Shown: positions 25,622 to 36,946, counted from the stretch's first letter. The stretch is 64,000 bases of DNA from Streptomyces sulfonofaciens (GCF_014656295.1 NZ_BNCD01000015.1:1-64000), one strand, 5' to 3'. The notes: generated by a model from the letters alone, not told the origin. Numbers and translations: made by a program.

Positions 25622-26398
25622 ATGAGTACCTACGTCTATGGCATCGCCGAGTGCTCGCACCCAGACCTGCCTGACGGCACCACCGGAGTGGGTGAACCGG
25701 CCCGGGCGGTGCGCACCGTCGTCGAGAACGGCCTCGCGGCGGTCGTCAGCGACGCGCCGGAAGGGCTGCGGCCCAAGCGCCGGGACCTGATGGCCCACCA
25801 GCGGGTGCTCTACCGGGCGGAGGCGGACGGCCCCGTGCTGCCCATGCGGTTCGGCAGCATCGCCCCGGACGACGCGTCCGTGCGCGGCGTGCTCGCCGAG
25901 CGCGGCCGGCACTTCCGCGAGCGGCTGAAGGCGCTGGCGGGCAAGGTCGAGTACAACGTGAAGGCCACCCACCAGGAGGCCGCGGTGCTGCGCCACGTGA
26001 TGGCGCACAACCCGCACATCAAGGAGCTGAGCGACGCCAACAACGCGGCCGGCGGCGGCAGCTACCAGCAGCGGATGCGGCTGGGCGAGCTGGTGGTGGC
26101 CGCCGTCCAGGCCCAGGAGGCGGAGGACGCCGAGCGGCTGTACCGGATGCTGGAGCCCGCGGCGGCCGGGGTGGCGGCGGGCCCGGAGTCCGCCGCCTGG
26201 GTGGCGAACGTCTCCTTCCTGGTCGACCGGGCGTCGGTCGAGGCGTTCACCGCGGCCGTCGAGCGGGTGCGCGCCGACCGGCCGCACCTGGAGCTGCGCG
26301 TCAACGGCCCGCTGCCCCCGTACAGCTTCGTCGAGCCCGGCCCCGCCGCGCCCGCGGTGCCGCGCGGCGCCGGGCACGTGTCCGAGACGGTGGAGTGA
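25622..26398 (+). CDS. gvpF: Gas vesicle protein GvpF (GvpF/L family)
   Basis: The product is 258 aa. It is a GvpF/GvpL-family protein, with the N-terminal strand STYVYGIAE, central PVLPMRFGSI and GKVEYNVKATHQEA, and C-terminal ANVSFLVDRASVEAF and LPPYSFVE. GvpF/L proteins associate with GvpA and help nucleate the vesicle. It starts 6 bases after the gvpA stop. Confidence 0.95.
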   Translation: MSTYVYGIAECSHPDLPDGTTGVGEPARAVRTVVENGLAAVVSDAPEGLRPKRRDLMAHQRVLYRAEADGPVLPMRFGSIAPDDASVRGVLAERGRHFRERLKALAGKVEYNVKATHQEAAVLRHVMAHNPHIKELSDANNAAGGGSYQQRMRLGELVVAAVQAQEAEDAERLYRMLEPAAAGVAAGPESAAWVANVSFLVDRASVEAFTAAVERVRADRPHLELRVNGPLPPYSFVEPGPAAPAVPRGAGHVSETVE

Positions 26399-26402
26399 GG
26401 CC

Positions 26403-26708
26403 ATGGGACTGCTCGGTGAGGTGCTCCTGCTTCCGCTGGCCCCGGTGCGCGGCAGCGCCTGGGTGATGCGGCAGGTGCTGGCCGAGGCCGAGCGCCGGTA
26501 CGACGATCCGGCCGCGATCGTCGCTGAGCTCGGCCGGCTCGAGGAGCGGCTCGCCGCCGGCGAACTGGACGAGGAGGAGTTCGACCGTCTGGAGGACGAA
26601 CTCCTCGACCGCCTCGAACGCTCCCGCGGGGTCCCGTCGGAACCCTGGGGCGGCGAGGGCGGCACACAGGACGGATGGACGGCCCCACGAGAAGCGGAAG
26701 GCGGTTGA
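26403..26708 (+). CDS. gvpG: Gas vesicle protein GvpG
   Basis: The product is 101 aa. The GvpG signature is an N-terminal LLGEVLLLPLAPVRG and a helical, acidic stretch (ELGRLEERLAAGELDEEEFDRLEDELLDRL). It is an accessory assembly factor. It starts 4 bases after gvpF. Confidence 0.95.
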   Translation: MGLLGEVLLLPLAPVRGSAWVMRQVLAEAERRYDDPAAIVAELGRLEERLAAGELDEEEFDRLEDELLDRLERSRGVPSEPWGGEGGTQDGWTAPREAEGG

Positions 26709-26715
26709 GGACACG

Positions 26716-27402
26716 ATGAACCGCAGGACGACGGGCCTCGCTGTCGGGGCCGGATACCTCCTCGGGCGCACGAGGAAGATGAAGCTGGCACTCGTGCTCG
26801 GCGCCATGGCCGCGGGTCGGCGGCTGCCGTTGAACCCGGCCGCGCTCAAGGGCGTGGTGACCGAGCAACTGCGCAGCAACCCGCAGCTCAAGCAGGTCGG
26901 CGACCAGCTCACCGGTGAGCTGCGCGGGGTGGGGAAGGCCGCTTCCGGTGCCCTGATCGAGCGGCGGCTGGAGAAACTGGCCGACCGGTTGCACGAGCGG
27001 ACCGCCGGCGTGCGGGAGGGGAAGGCGGCCCCGCCCGAGGAGGAGTCGGACACCGGGGAAGCGGAGGCGGAAGAACCCGAGCAGGCCGAAGAGGCCGAAG
27101 AGGGGGAAGGGGCGGCCCCGGACACGGGCGAGGACGCGGAGGTCCCCGAGGAGGCCGAGGGCCGCGAGCCGGCGGAGGGCGAGGAGCCTCCGCGGCCCAG
27201 GAAGGCCGCCGCCAAGAAGGCGGCGAAGAAGGCACCGGCCAAGAAGGCACCGGCGAAGAAGGCCCCGCCTCCGGGGAAGCGGGCGGCGGCCAAGCGGAGC
27301 CCCGGCCGTGTGCCGCCCGGCAAGAGGGCCGCCGCGGCCCGCGGCGAGGCGCGCCCGGCCGCGCGGCAGCGCTCGGCGAAGGGAGGCGGCGACCGTGGCT
27401 GA
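26716..27402 (+). CDS. gvpY: Gas vesicle cluster protein GvpY (streptomycete-specific)
   Basis: The product is 228 aa. An N-terminal hydrophobic/basic segment (GLAVGAGYLLGRTRKMKLAL) and short helical region are followed by a Glu-rich stretch (about residues 105-155) and a Lys/Ala/Pro-rich tail with AAKKAAKKAPAKKAPAKK, like histone-H1 tails. The position between gvpG and gvpZ matches S. coelicolor gvpY. The function is unknown; the basic tail could bind nucleic acid or acidic partner regions. Confidence 0.8.
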   Translation: MNRRTTGLAVGAGYLLGRTRKMKLALVLGAMAAGRRLPLNPAALKGVVTEQLRSNPQLKQVGDQLTGELRGVGKAASGALIERRLEKLADRLHERTAGVREGKAAPPEEESDTGEAEAEEPEQAEEAEEGEGAAPDTGEDAEVPEEAEGREPAEGEEPPRPRKAAAKKAAKKAPAKKAPAKKAPPPGKRAAAKRSPGRVPPGKRAAAARGEARPAARQRSAKGGGDRG

Positions 27403-28573
27403 CACCAGGTCCACCGCACAGCAGGCAACCGGGGGTACGCTCCACGGGATCGCCGGCAGCCCGGCGGCCGACCGCCTCAAGGCGGAGGCCCGGGACTACC
27501 TGGGCGCCCAGGTGGAGCGCCTGGTCTCGGGCGTCGGGCACAAGCTCGGACAGGGCACCGCCCGGCTGACGGACATCGCCGATGGCAAGAGCCCGGGCCT
27601 CGGCAGGCTCGCTGTGGAAGGCGGCAGGAAGCTCGCCGGGCACAACCCGCTGGGCTCCCTGGCCGGGAAGGGGGCGTCTCGCCTCAAGGACACCGTCAAG
27701 GGTGTCCTCCCGGGAGGTGAGGACGGGAGGAAAGGCGGCAAGAAGGGCCGCGGCAAGCCCACGGTGCTGATGGAGTCCATGGACGTGGGTGTTCCGCTGC
27801 GCACCGCCTACGACCAGTGGACGCGGTACCAGGAGTACAGCGGCTTCGCCAGGGGTGTCGAGGACGTCGACGTCCCGGAGGACACCGGGTCCGACTGGCG
27901 GTTCAAGATCTTCCTGTCCCACGGCGGCTACAAGACCATGACCTCCGAGCAGCTCCCGGACGAGCGGATCGCCTGGGAGTCGGAGGGCGAGCTCGGCCCC
28001 ACGAAGGGCGTGGTCACCTTCCACGAGCTGGCACCGCGGCTGACCAGGCTCCAACTGATCATGGAGTACCACCCCGTCGGCTTCGTCGAGAAGACCGGCA
28101 ACATCTGGCGCGCTCAGGACCGCAGGGCCCGGTTCGACCTCAAGGACTTCGCCCGGTTCGTCTCCCTGAACGGCGAGGCGAGCGGCGGCCGGCCCGATGA
28201 GCTCCGGGACGGCGAGGTGGTGCGCGGCGACGAGGGAGCGCGCGCCGGGGAAGAGGAGCCCGAGGCCGCCGAGGAGCCGGCCGGCGAGTACGAGGACGAG
28301 GCGGACTACGGCTACGAGCAGGAGGAACCCGCCGAGGCCGAGGACGAGGCCGAAGGGGAGTACGAGGAGGACGAGGGCGAAGGGGAGTACGAGGAGGACG
28401 AGGGCGAAGGGGAGTACGAGGAGGACGAGGCCGAGGACGCCTACGAGGACGGCGGGTACGCCGAGGACGAGTCCGAGGCCGAACCCGAGGCGGAGCCGTC
28501 GGCGGACGAGCGCGCAGCGGCCCGCAGCCGCCACCGCGCCCGCACCGGAGCGCGTGCCCGGAGCCGCCGATGA
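27395..28573 (+). CDS. gvpZ: Gas vesicle cluster protein GvpZ, SRPBCC domain with acidic repeat tail
   Basis: The product is 392 aa. The GTG at 27395 overlaps the gvpY stop by 8 bases and has GGGAGG upstream. The middle (about residues 120-260) is a SRPBCC/polyketide-cyclase-like domain: MDVGVPLRTAYDQWTRY, then EQLPDERIAWESEGEL. The C-terminal 120 residues are extremely acidic and contain three perfect GEYEEDEGE-type repeats, then an Arg/Ala-rich end. It is conserved in streptomycete gvp clusters; the role is unknown. Confidence 0.8.
   Translation: MADTRSTAQQATGGTLHGIAGSPAADRLKAEARDYLGAQVERLVSGVGHKLGQGTARLTDIADGKSPGLGRLAVEGGRKLAGHNPLGSLAGKGASRLKDTVKGVLPGGEDGRKGGKKGRGKPTVLMESMDVGVPLRTAYDQWTRYQEYSGFARGVEDVDVPEDTGSDWRFKIFLSHGGYKTMTSEQLPDERIAWESEGELGPTKGVVTFHELAPRLTRLQLIMEYHPVGFVEKTGNIWRAQDRRARFDLKDFARFVSLNGEASGGRPDELRDGEVVRGDEGARAGEEEPEAAEEPAGEYEDEADYGYEQEEPAEAEDEAEGEYEEDEGEGEYEEDEGEGEYEEDEAEDAYEDGGYAEDESEAEPEAEPSADERAAARSRHRARTGARARSRR
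28352..28432 (+). repeat. 27-bp tandem repeat inside gvpZ
   Basis: Three nearly identical 27-base units encode the acidic nonapeptide repeat of GvpZ. Copy number is likely to vary between strains. Confidence 0.85.
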
Positions 28574-28989
28574 CCACGCCGCTGACGTCCACCGCACGGT
28601 CGCTGCCCGATCCGTACGCGGCCGGCGGTGGTGGCAACCTCGCCGACATCCTGGAGCGGGTGCTCAACACGGGCATCGTGATCGCGGGCGACATCCGGAT
28701 CAACCTGCTCGACATCGAACTGCTCACCATCAAGCTGCGGCTGGTGGTCGCCTCCGTCGACAAGGCGAAGGAGATGGGCATCGACTGGTGGGAGGACGAT
28801 CCGGCCCTCTCCAGCCGCGCCCGCGGCCGGGACCTCGCCGAGGAGAACGCGGAGCTGAGGGCCCGTATCGAGGAACTCACCGCGGGCGGGCAGGACGCCG
28901 ACGGGTCCCCCGCCGCGGAAGACACGGAAGACACGGAAGACACGGAAGGCACGGACGCCGGCGCGGTGGCGAGGGGGCGGGAGCGATGA
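28570..28989 (+). CDS. gvpJ: Gas vesicle protein GvpJ
   Basis: The product is 139 aa. A GvpA-like domain (NLADILERVLNTGIVIAGDI, then LDIELLTIKLRLVVASVDKA) is followed by GIDWWEDDPAL and a coiled helix (LAEENAELRARIEEL), with an acidic TED-repeat tail. The ATG overlaps the gvpZ stop. It is a minor shell component that probably sets vesicle shape. Confidence 0.9.
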   Translation: MTTPLTSTARSLPDPYAAGGGGNLADILERVLNTGIVIAGDIRINLLDIELLTIKLRLVVASVDKAKEMGIDWWEDDPALSSRARGRDLAEENAELRARIEELTAGGQDADGSPAAEDTEDTEDTEGTDAGAVARGRER

Positions 28990-29933
28990 GCGGTTCCTGG
29001 TACGTGTACGCCGTCTGCCGCCCCTTCGACGAGCCGCTGGATTCCGGGCTCACCGGCGTCGCCGGGGCGCCGCCCGAACTGCTGCGGCACCGTGACCTCG
29101 TCGCGGTCGTCGGGGAGGTGCCCGAGGGCGACTTCTGCGAGGCGGCCCTGCGCGCCCGTCTGGAGGACCTGGACTGGCTCGCCGCCACCGCCCGCCGCCA
29201 CGACGAGGTGCTGGCCGCGCTCAGCCGGGTGACCAGTCCGCTGCCCCTGCGGCTGGCCACGGTCTTCCACGCGCGCGACGGTGTGCGCGAGATGCTGCAC
29301 AGCCGGTACGACGACTTCGAGAACCTGCTGGAGCGGCTGGCCGGACGGGTCGAATGGGGCGTCAAGGTGTACGCGGAGCCGGCGGCGGACGCCGGCCGGG
29401 CGGCGGGCGGCGGTCCCGACCGGCCCGCGAGCGGCCGTGACTACCTGCGCCGCAGGCGCGCCGAGCGGGACGGCCGGGAGCGGTCCTGGCAGTACGCGGA
29501 GGAGTTCGCAGGACGGCTGCGGCGCGTCCTCGCCGGGCACTCCGCGGCCGAGCGGCTGCACCGGCCGCAGAGTGCCGAGCTGTCCGGCGCCCCGGGCCGC
29601 AACGTGCTCAACGCCGCGTACCTCGTCGACCGGGAGCGCGCCGCGGAGTTCGCCGAGGCCGTGCGACGGGCCGATGGCGAGGCCCCCGGGCTGCGCGTGG
29701 AGCTGACCGGGCCGTGGGCGGCGTACTCCTTCGGCGCCGCGGACTCCGCCGACGCCGATGCCGCCGATGCCGCCGACTCCGCCGAATCCGGCGAATCCGC
29801 CGAATCCGGCGGGCCGGACGGCACAGGCCAGGAGGGCGTGCGGCCGACCGCCGCGGCCGTACCGGCGCCGCGCCCGGCGCGGGCCGGGGCCGGGCGGGAC
29901 GGGACGGCGCGGACCGGGCTGGAGCCGCGATGA
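28986..29933 (+). CDS. gvpL: Gas vesicle protein GvpL (GvpF/L family)
   Basis: The product is 315 aa. It is a GvpF/L-family protein: WYVYAVCRPFDEP, PLPLRLATVFHARDGV, GRVEWGVKVYAEP and NAAYLVDRERAAEF. An insert of about 45 residues (AADAGRAAGGG to RRRRAE) and a 60-residue Ala/Asp/Ser-rich tail are additional. The ATG overlaps the gvpJ stop (ATGA). Confidence 0.95.
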   Translation: MSGSWYVYAVCRPFDEPLDSGLTGVAGAPPELLRHRDLVAVVGEVPEGDFCEAALRARLEDLDWLAATARRHDEVLAALSRVTSPLPLRLATVFHARDGVREMLHSRYDDFENLLERLAGRVEWGVKVYAEPAADAGRAAGGGPDRPASGRDYLRRRRAERDGRERSWQYAEEFAGRLRRVLAGHSAAERLHRPQSAELSGAPGRNVLNAAYLVDRERAAEFAEAVRRADGEAPGLRVELTGPWAAYSFGAADSADADAADAADSAESGESAESGGPDGTGQEGVRPTAAAVPAPRPARAGAGRDGTARTGLEPR

Positions 29934-30133
29934 CCACGGCTTTGGAGCACCGGGAGGTCGCCCTCGTCGACCTGCTCGACCGGTTGCTGGCCGGCGGTGT
30001 CGTCGTCACCGGCAACCTCACCCTGCGGATCGCGGACGTCGACCTGGTGCGCATCGACCTGAACGCACTGATCAGCGCGGTCCGCGCAGAGGTCCCCGCG
30101 CCCTGGCCCGAGAAGGAGGCGACACCGTCGTGA
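29930..30133 (+). CDS. gvpS: Gas vesicle protein GvpS (minimal GvpA-like)
   Basis: The product is 67 aa and consists only of the GvpA-type fold: ALVDLLDRLLAGGVVVTGNL, then IADVDLVRIDLNALISAV. The start overlaps the gvpL stop. Together with GvpA and GvpJ it makes three shell-like paralogues in one operon. Confidence 0.9.
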   Translation: MTTALEHREVALVDLLDRLLAGGVVVTGNLTLRIADVDLVRIDLNALISAVRAEVPAPWPEKEATPS

Positions 30134-30465
30134 CGGACACCGCGCCCCGCCCCCGCGAGGAGGACGAGGAGGACGAGGAGGACAGGGCCGGCCGGAACAG
30201 GATCTCGCTCGACGCCGACACGGTGGAGCGCGACCTGGTCAAGCTGGTGCTCACCGTCGTGGAACTGCTGCGCCAGCTCATGGAGCGGCAGGCACTGCGC
30301 CGTGTCGACGCCGGCGACCTGACCGACGAGCAGGAGGAGCGGATCGGCCTGACGCTGATGCTGCTCGACGAACGGATGACGGAACTGCGCGAGCGTTACG
30401 GCCTGCGGCCCGAGGACCTGAACCTGGACCTGGGGCCGCTCGGCCCGCTGCTGCCGCGGCAGTGA
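30130..30465 (+). CDS. gvpK: Gas vesicle protein GvpK
   Basis: The product is 111 aa from a GTG overlapping the gvpS stop. The GvpK core is RISLDADTVERDLVKLVLTV, ELLRQLMERQALRRVDAG and EEERIGLTL-like helices, ending in GLRPEDLNLDLGPLG. An Asp/Glu-rich stretch precedes it. It closes the operon; a terminator hairpin follows. Confidence 0.95.
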   Translation: MTDTAPRPREEDEEDEEDRAGRNRISLDADTVERDLVKLVLTVVELLRQLMERQALRRVDAGDLTDEQEERIGLTLMLLDERMTELRERYGLRPEDLNLDLGPLGPLLPRQ

Positions 30466-30468
30466 GTT

Positions 30469-30488
30469 CACCCGGCACCCGCCGGGTG
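30469..30488 (+). terminator. Terminator after the gas vesicle operon
   Basis: An 8-bp perfect stem (30469-30476 with 30481-30488) closes an ACCC tetraloop, starting 4 bases after the gvpK stop. Confidence 0.75.
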
Positions 30489-30604
30489 AGCGCGTCCGGC
30501 AGCCGCCGGGTGAGAAAACCCCGTGAGGGGGAACCCGGCGCCGCACGGCCGGGAGGGACCGCCCGGCGAAACCGAGACCACCGCCCCCGACCCCCGGTGA
30601 CCCT

Positions 30605-32077
30605 ATGAACCCACGTGATCATTCCCACGCCCCGATCCTGGAAGCGCTCGCCCGCCACCGCAAGTCGGACGGGGCGTCCTTCACCCCGCCCGGCCACAAG
30701 CAGGCCAGAGGCGCCGACCCCCGGGTGCGCGAGGCGCTCGGCGACGCGGTCTTCCACAACGACGTGCTGCTGGTCGGCGGCCTGGACGACCGGCGTATGC
30801 GGGGCCGGGTGCTGGAGCGTGCCGAGGAGCTGATGGCGGACGCCGTGCACGCCGAGTACACCTTCTTCTCCACCTGCGGCAGCTCGCTGTCCGTCAAGGC
30901 CGCGATGCTGTCCGTCGCCAGCTCGGGCCAAGAGCTGCTGATCGGCAGGGACGTCCACAAGTCGGTGGTCGCCGGGCTCATCCTCTCCGGCATCCGGCCC
31001 GTGTGGGTGGACCCGCAGTGGGACACCGGACGCCGGCTCGCGCACCCGCCGTCGCCCGCGGCGTTCGAGGACGCCTTCACCCGGCATCCGGACGCCCTCG
31101 GCGCCCTGGTCACCAGCCCCACGCCGTACGGGACCTGCGCGGACGTGGCGGGCATCGCCGAAGTCTGCCACCGCCGCGCACGGCCCCTGATCGTGGACGA
31201 GGCATGGGGTGCCCACCTGCCGTTCCACCCGGACCTGCCGGCCTGGGCCATGGACGCGGGCGCCGACGTGTGCGTCACCAGCATCCACAAGATGGGCAGC
31301 GGCCTGGAACAGGGCTCGGTCTTCCACCTCCAGGGCGACCTGATCAGCCCGGGGACGCTGAAGTCCCGGGCGGATCTGCTGGGCACCACCAGCCCCTCCG
31401 TCCTGCTGTACGCCGGGCTCGACGGCTGGCGGCGGCAGATGGTGGAGCAGGGGCACGCCCTGCTCGGCCGCGCGCTCGACCTGGCCGGCACGGTACGGGC
31501 GGCGATCGAGGAGATCGAGGGCCTGCACGTGATGGACCGGGCGGAGGTCTGCGGCCCCGGCCTCGCCCACGACCTGGACCCGCTGCCCGTCGTGATCGAC
31601 GTCGGCGGTCTCGGCGTGAGCGGCTACCAGGCGGCCGACTGGCTGCGCGAGCGGCACCGCGTCGACGTCCACATCTCCGACCACCGCAGGATCAACACCC
31701 AGCTCACCCACGCCGACGACGAGCAGACCGCGGGGGTCCTGCTCGCCGCGCTGAAGGACCTGGCGCACTCGGCCGACGGCTTCGACGCGCCGGTCCGCGT
31801 GGTGGTGCCCGAGCCGCACGAGCTACGGCTCGAACAGTGCTGCCCGCCCCGGGAGGCGTACTTCGGCCGCACCGAGGACGTGCCGGTGGCCGAGGCGGCC
31901 GGCCGGGTCGCCGCGGAGATGATCACCCCGTACCCGCCCGGCATCCCGGTCGCCATGCCCGGCGAACGGCTGAACGAACCCGTCCTGCGCTACCTGCGCT
32001 CCGGTGTCCAGGCCGGCATGCACCTTCCGGACGCGCATGACCCCGAGCTGTACACGGTCCGCGTACGGGCCGAGTGA
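30605..32077 (+). CDS. PLP-dependent Orn/Lys/Arg decarboxylase
   Basis: The product is 490 aa. It is a fold-I decarboxylase of the SpeA/YaaO type. It has FTPPGHKQARGADPR near the start, then STCGSSLSVKAAMLSVA (PLP phosphate region), LIVDEAWGAHLPFHP and the PLP lysine in SIHKMGSGLEQG (about residue 235). The C-terminal domain carries EMITPYPPGIPVAMPGE. It would make a diamine (cadaverine or agmatine) from a basic amino acid; which one cannot be told. It stands alone after the gvp terminator. Confidence 0.9.
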   Translation: MNPRDHSHAPILEALARHRKSDGASFTPPGHKQARGADPRVREALGDAVFHNDVLLVGGLDDRRMRGRVLERAEELMADAVHAEYTFFSTCGSSLSVKAAMLSVASSGQELLIGRDVHKSVVAGLILSGIRPVWVDPQWDTGRRLAHPPSPAAFEDAFTRHPDALGALVTSPTPYGTCADVAGIAEVCHRRARPLIVDEAWGAHLPFHPDLPAWAMDAGADVCVTSIHKMGSGLEQGSVFHLQGDLISPGTLKSRADLLGTTSPSVLLYAGLDGWRRQMVEQGHALLGRALDLAGTVRAAIEEIEGLHVMDRAEVCGPGLAHDLDPLPVVIDVGGLGVSGYQAADWLRERHRVDVHISDHRRINTQLTHADDEQTAGVLLAALKDLAHSADGFDAPVRVVVPEPHELRLEQCCPPREAYFGRTEDVPVAEAAGRVAAEMITPYPPGIPVAMPGERLNEPVLRYLRSGVQAGMHLPDAHDPELYTVRVRAE

Positions 32078-32317
32078 CGCCCGGGGCGGACGGCGCCGGG
32101 GCCGGGGACGGCGCCGGCCGCGGGGCGGCCCCGAGCGCCTCCGGGAACCGCAGGCGTCGGATCCGCGGCAGGGGGTACTCAGCGGCGTACCCGCCGGCTT
32201 CGGCCGGTGTGCGCCGGCGGGTGCCGGTCCTGCCGGCCGGCCGAGCCCGCCGTCCGCCGGGGCGGTGTCACGCCGACCCGAAGCCTTCCGAGGTACGCGC
32301 GCAGCTACGGAGGAGCG

Positions 32318-34558
<2,241 letters not shown>

Positions 34559-34574
34559 GCGCCCGCGGACAAGC

Positions 34575-34636
34575 GGCGCGGCGGGCCGTACCCCGCGGGG
34601 CGGTCGGACCCGCCGCGGGGTACGGCCCGCCGCGCC
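34575..34636. terminator. 24-bp perfect-stem hairpin after katE
   Basis: Bases 34575-34598 pair perfectly with 34613-34636 around a 14-base loop. It lies between the convergent katE (stop 34558) and DUF5133 (stop 34697) genes and is among the strongest hairpins in the window. Confidence 0.8.
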
Positions 34637-34696
34637 CCGCGGGGGCAGTCGGCCCGGGCGGCCTCGCAGGGGCGGGCGGCCTCGCGGCCGGCGGAC

Positions 34697-34897
34697 TCAC
34701 GGCGAGCGGACGTAGAGCTCCGCTGCCGTCACCGCCTCACGCGCCGTCCGCCGGCCCATGAGTATGCACAGCGTGTACGCCGTGTCCTCGAACCGCCGCC
34801 GCACCACCGGATCGGACGGCACGTCGCCCAGCCGCCGCTCCCAGATGCGGTAGCGGTGCAGCAGACGGACGACCTGGGGTTTGTCGGGCAGAAGCAT
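34697..34897 (-). CDS. Small DUF5133 protein
   Basis: The product is 66 aa. It matches the streptomycete DUF5133 pattern: LLPDKPQVVRLLHRYRIWERR, then RRRFEDTAYTLCILMGRRTAREAVTAAE. The ATG at 34897 has GGAGGG upstream. Members are often multicopy in streptomycetes and have no known function. Confidence 0.75.
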   Translation of the reverse strand: MLLPDKPQVVRLLHRYRIWERRLGDVPSDPVVRRRFEDTAYTLCILMGRRTAREAVTAAELYVRSP

Positions 34898-35203
34898 CAG
34901 ACGGGCCCTCCAGACGACTGCGATCCGGGCCTGGGCCCGGACCGCGCCCCGATTCCCTGACCGGGCCGCGAAGCCGCGCACCCGTACGCGCCCCGCGGCA
35001 CCCTCGAGCCCCCTCACGCCATCTTCAGGCCGGGGCCCGCAACTTTCCTGTTGTCTCTTCAACGACCCGTCCGGCGGCGACGGGCTCCCGGCCGCCGCGC
35101 CCGCGCACCGGATGAGCCAGATGGGCCGGATGGCCCAGCGCACGTTTGCCCGCCGCCCGGTCCGGCTAGGGAAACGCGGCACCGGCGTGCCGCGGGAGGT
35201 GGG
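34898..35203. promoter_or_regulatory. Divergent spacer between DUF5133 and ctaD genes
   Basis: This 306-base gap holds promoters in both directions. A less GC-rich patch lies at about 35038-35060. I could not pick a confident promoter. The GGGAGGTGGG ribosome site of ctaD ends the region. Confidence 0.35.
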
Positions 35204-36946
35204 ATGACGCAGCTCGACCAGGAGGAGGTGCGGCCCGCCCCCAGGGCCGGGGCCGACCGGGACACCCGTGCCGGGACCCGGCTGCTGGGCTACCTCGTCA
35301 CCACCGACCACAAGGTCATCGGCAACATGTACATGGCGACCGCGTTCGGCTTCTTCCTGCTGGCCGGGGTGCTCGCCATGCTGATGCGGGCGGAGCTCGC
35401 CCGGCCCGGCATCCAGGTGGTCAGCGTGGAGCAGTACAACCAGCTTTTCACCATTCACGGCACCGTGATGATGCTGCTGTTCGCCACGCCGATGTTCGCC
35501 GGGTTCGCCAACGCCGTGATGCCGTTGCAGATCGGCGCGCCCGACGTCGCCTTCCCGCGGCTGAACGCGCTGACGTACTGGCTCTTCCTGTTCGGCGCGG
35601 TGATCGTGGTCTCCGGTTTCGTGGTGCCCGGCGGCGCCGCGGCCTTCGGGTGGTTCGCGTACGCGCCGCTCAACAGCGCCGTGCGCTCACCGGGCCAGGG
35701 CGGCGACCTGTGGGCCATGGGGCTGGTGCTGGCGGGGCTGAGCACCACGCTCGGGTCCGTGAACTTCGTCGCCACCATCGTGTGCCTGCGGGCGCCCGGG
35801 ATGACCATGTTCCGGATGCCGATCTTCACCTGGAACGTCCTGTTCACGGCCATCCTCGCGCTGCTCGCCTTCCCGGTGCTGACGGCGGCGCTGCTCGCGC
35901 TGGAGGCGGACCGCAAGTTCGGCGCGCACATCTTCGAGGCGCCGAACGGCGGGGCGATCCTGTGGCAGCACCTCTTCTGGTTCTTCGGGCACCCCGAGGT
36001 CTACATCGTCGCGCTGCCCTTCTTCGGCATCGTCACCGAGATCATCCCGGTCTTCAGCCGCAAGCCGATCTTCGGCTACGTGGGCATGGTCGGCGCGACC
36101 ATCGCCATCACGATGCTCTCCGCCAGCGTCTGGGCGCACCACATGTTCGCCACCGGCGCCGTGCTGCTGCCGTTCTTCTCCCTGCTGTCGTTCCTCATCG
36201 CGGTGCCGACCGGAGTGAAGTTCTTCAACTGGGTCGGCACGATGTGGCGGGGCAGCCTCTCCTTCGAGACACCGATGCTGTGGGCGGTGGGCTTCCTCGT
36301 GACCTTCCTGCTCGGCGGGCTCAGCGGCGTCCTGATCGCCTCGCCGCCGCTGGACTTCCACGTCACCGACTCGTACTTCATCGTGGCGCACCTGCACTAC
36401 GTGCTGTTCGGCACGGTGGTCTTCGCCATGTTCGGCGGCTTCTACTTCTGGTGGCCCAAGTGGACCGGGCGGATGCTCGACGAGCGGCTCGGGAAGATCC
36501 ACTTCTGGACGCTGTTCACCGGCTTCCAGACCACCTTCCTCGTACAGCACTGGCTCGGCGAGGAGGGCATGCCCCGCCGCTATGCGGACTACCTCGCCGC
36601 CGACCACTTCACCGTCCTCAACACCGTCTCGTCCGTCGGCGCCTTCCTGCTGGGGCTCTCCACGCTGCCCTTCCTCTACAACGTCGCAAGGACCGCCCGG
36701 TCGCCGAAGGTGGCCACGGACGACCCGTGGGGCTACGGGCGGTCGCTGGAATGGGCGACGTCCTGCCCGCCGCCCCGGCACAACTTCCACGCGCTGCCGC
36801 CCATCCGCTCCGACTCGCCCGCCTTCGACCTGCGCCATCCGGAGGTCGGCGCACTGCTGAGCGGGCGTGTTCCACAGCGGCCCACGCCCGACACGGAGCG
36901 GCGGGCGGGCGGCTGGCGCGGCCAGTACGAGGAGTGGCGCGAATGA
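35204..36946 (+). CDS. ctaD: Cytochrome c oxidase subunit I (aa3 type)
   Basis: The product is 580 aa with 12 membrane helices. Redox ligands are present: haem a His in FTIHGTVMMLLFATP, Cu-B His and cross-linked Tyr in GHPEVYIVALPFF, paired His in SVWAHHMFATG, K-channel Lys in PTGVKFFNWVGTMWRG, and haem His pair in IVAHLHYVLFG. D-channel residues appear in GFANAVMPLQIGAPDVAFPRLN. It reduces oxygen to water and pumps protons. Subunits II and III are absent here, so this is probably a second copy that borrows or replaces parts of the main oxidase. Confidence 0.95.
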   Translation: MTQLDQEEVRPAPRAGADRDTRAGTRLLGYLVTTDHKVIGNMYMATAFGFFLLAGVLAMLMRAELARPGIQVVSVEQYNQLFTIHGTVMMLLFATPMFAGFANAVMPLQIGAPDVAFPRLNALTYWLFLFGAVIVVSGFVVPGGAAAFGWFAYAPLNSAVRSPGQGGDLWAMGLVLAGLSTTLGSVNFVATIVCLRAPGMTMFRMPIFTWNVLFTAILALLAFPVLTAALLALEADRKFGAHIFEAPNGGAILWQHLFWFFGHPEVYIVALPFFGIVTEIIPVFSRKPIFGYVGMVGATIAITMLSASVWAHHMFATGAVLLPFFSLLSFLIAVPTGVKFFNWVGTMWRGSLSFETPMLWAVGFLVTFLLGGLSGVLIASPPLDFHVTDSYFIVAHLHYVLFGTVVFAMFGGFYFWWPKWTGRMLDERLGKIHFWTLFTGFQTTFLVQHWLGEEGMPRRYADYLAADHFTVLNTVSSVGAFLLGLSTLPFLYNVARTARSPKVATDDPWGYGRSLEWATSCPPPRHNFHALPPIRSDSPAFDLRHPEVGALLSGRVPQRPTPDTERRAGGWRGQYEEWRE

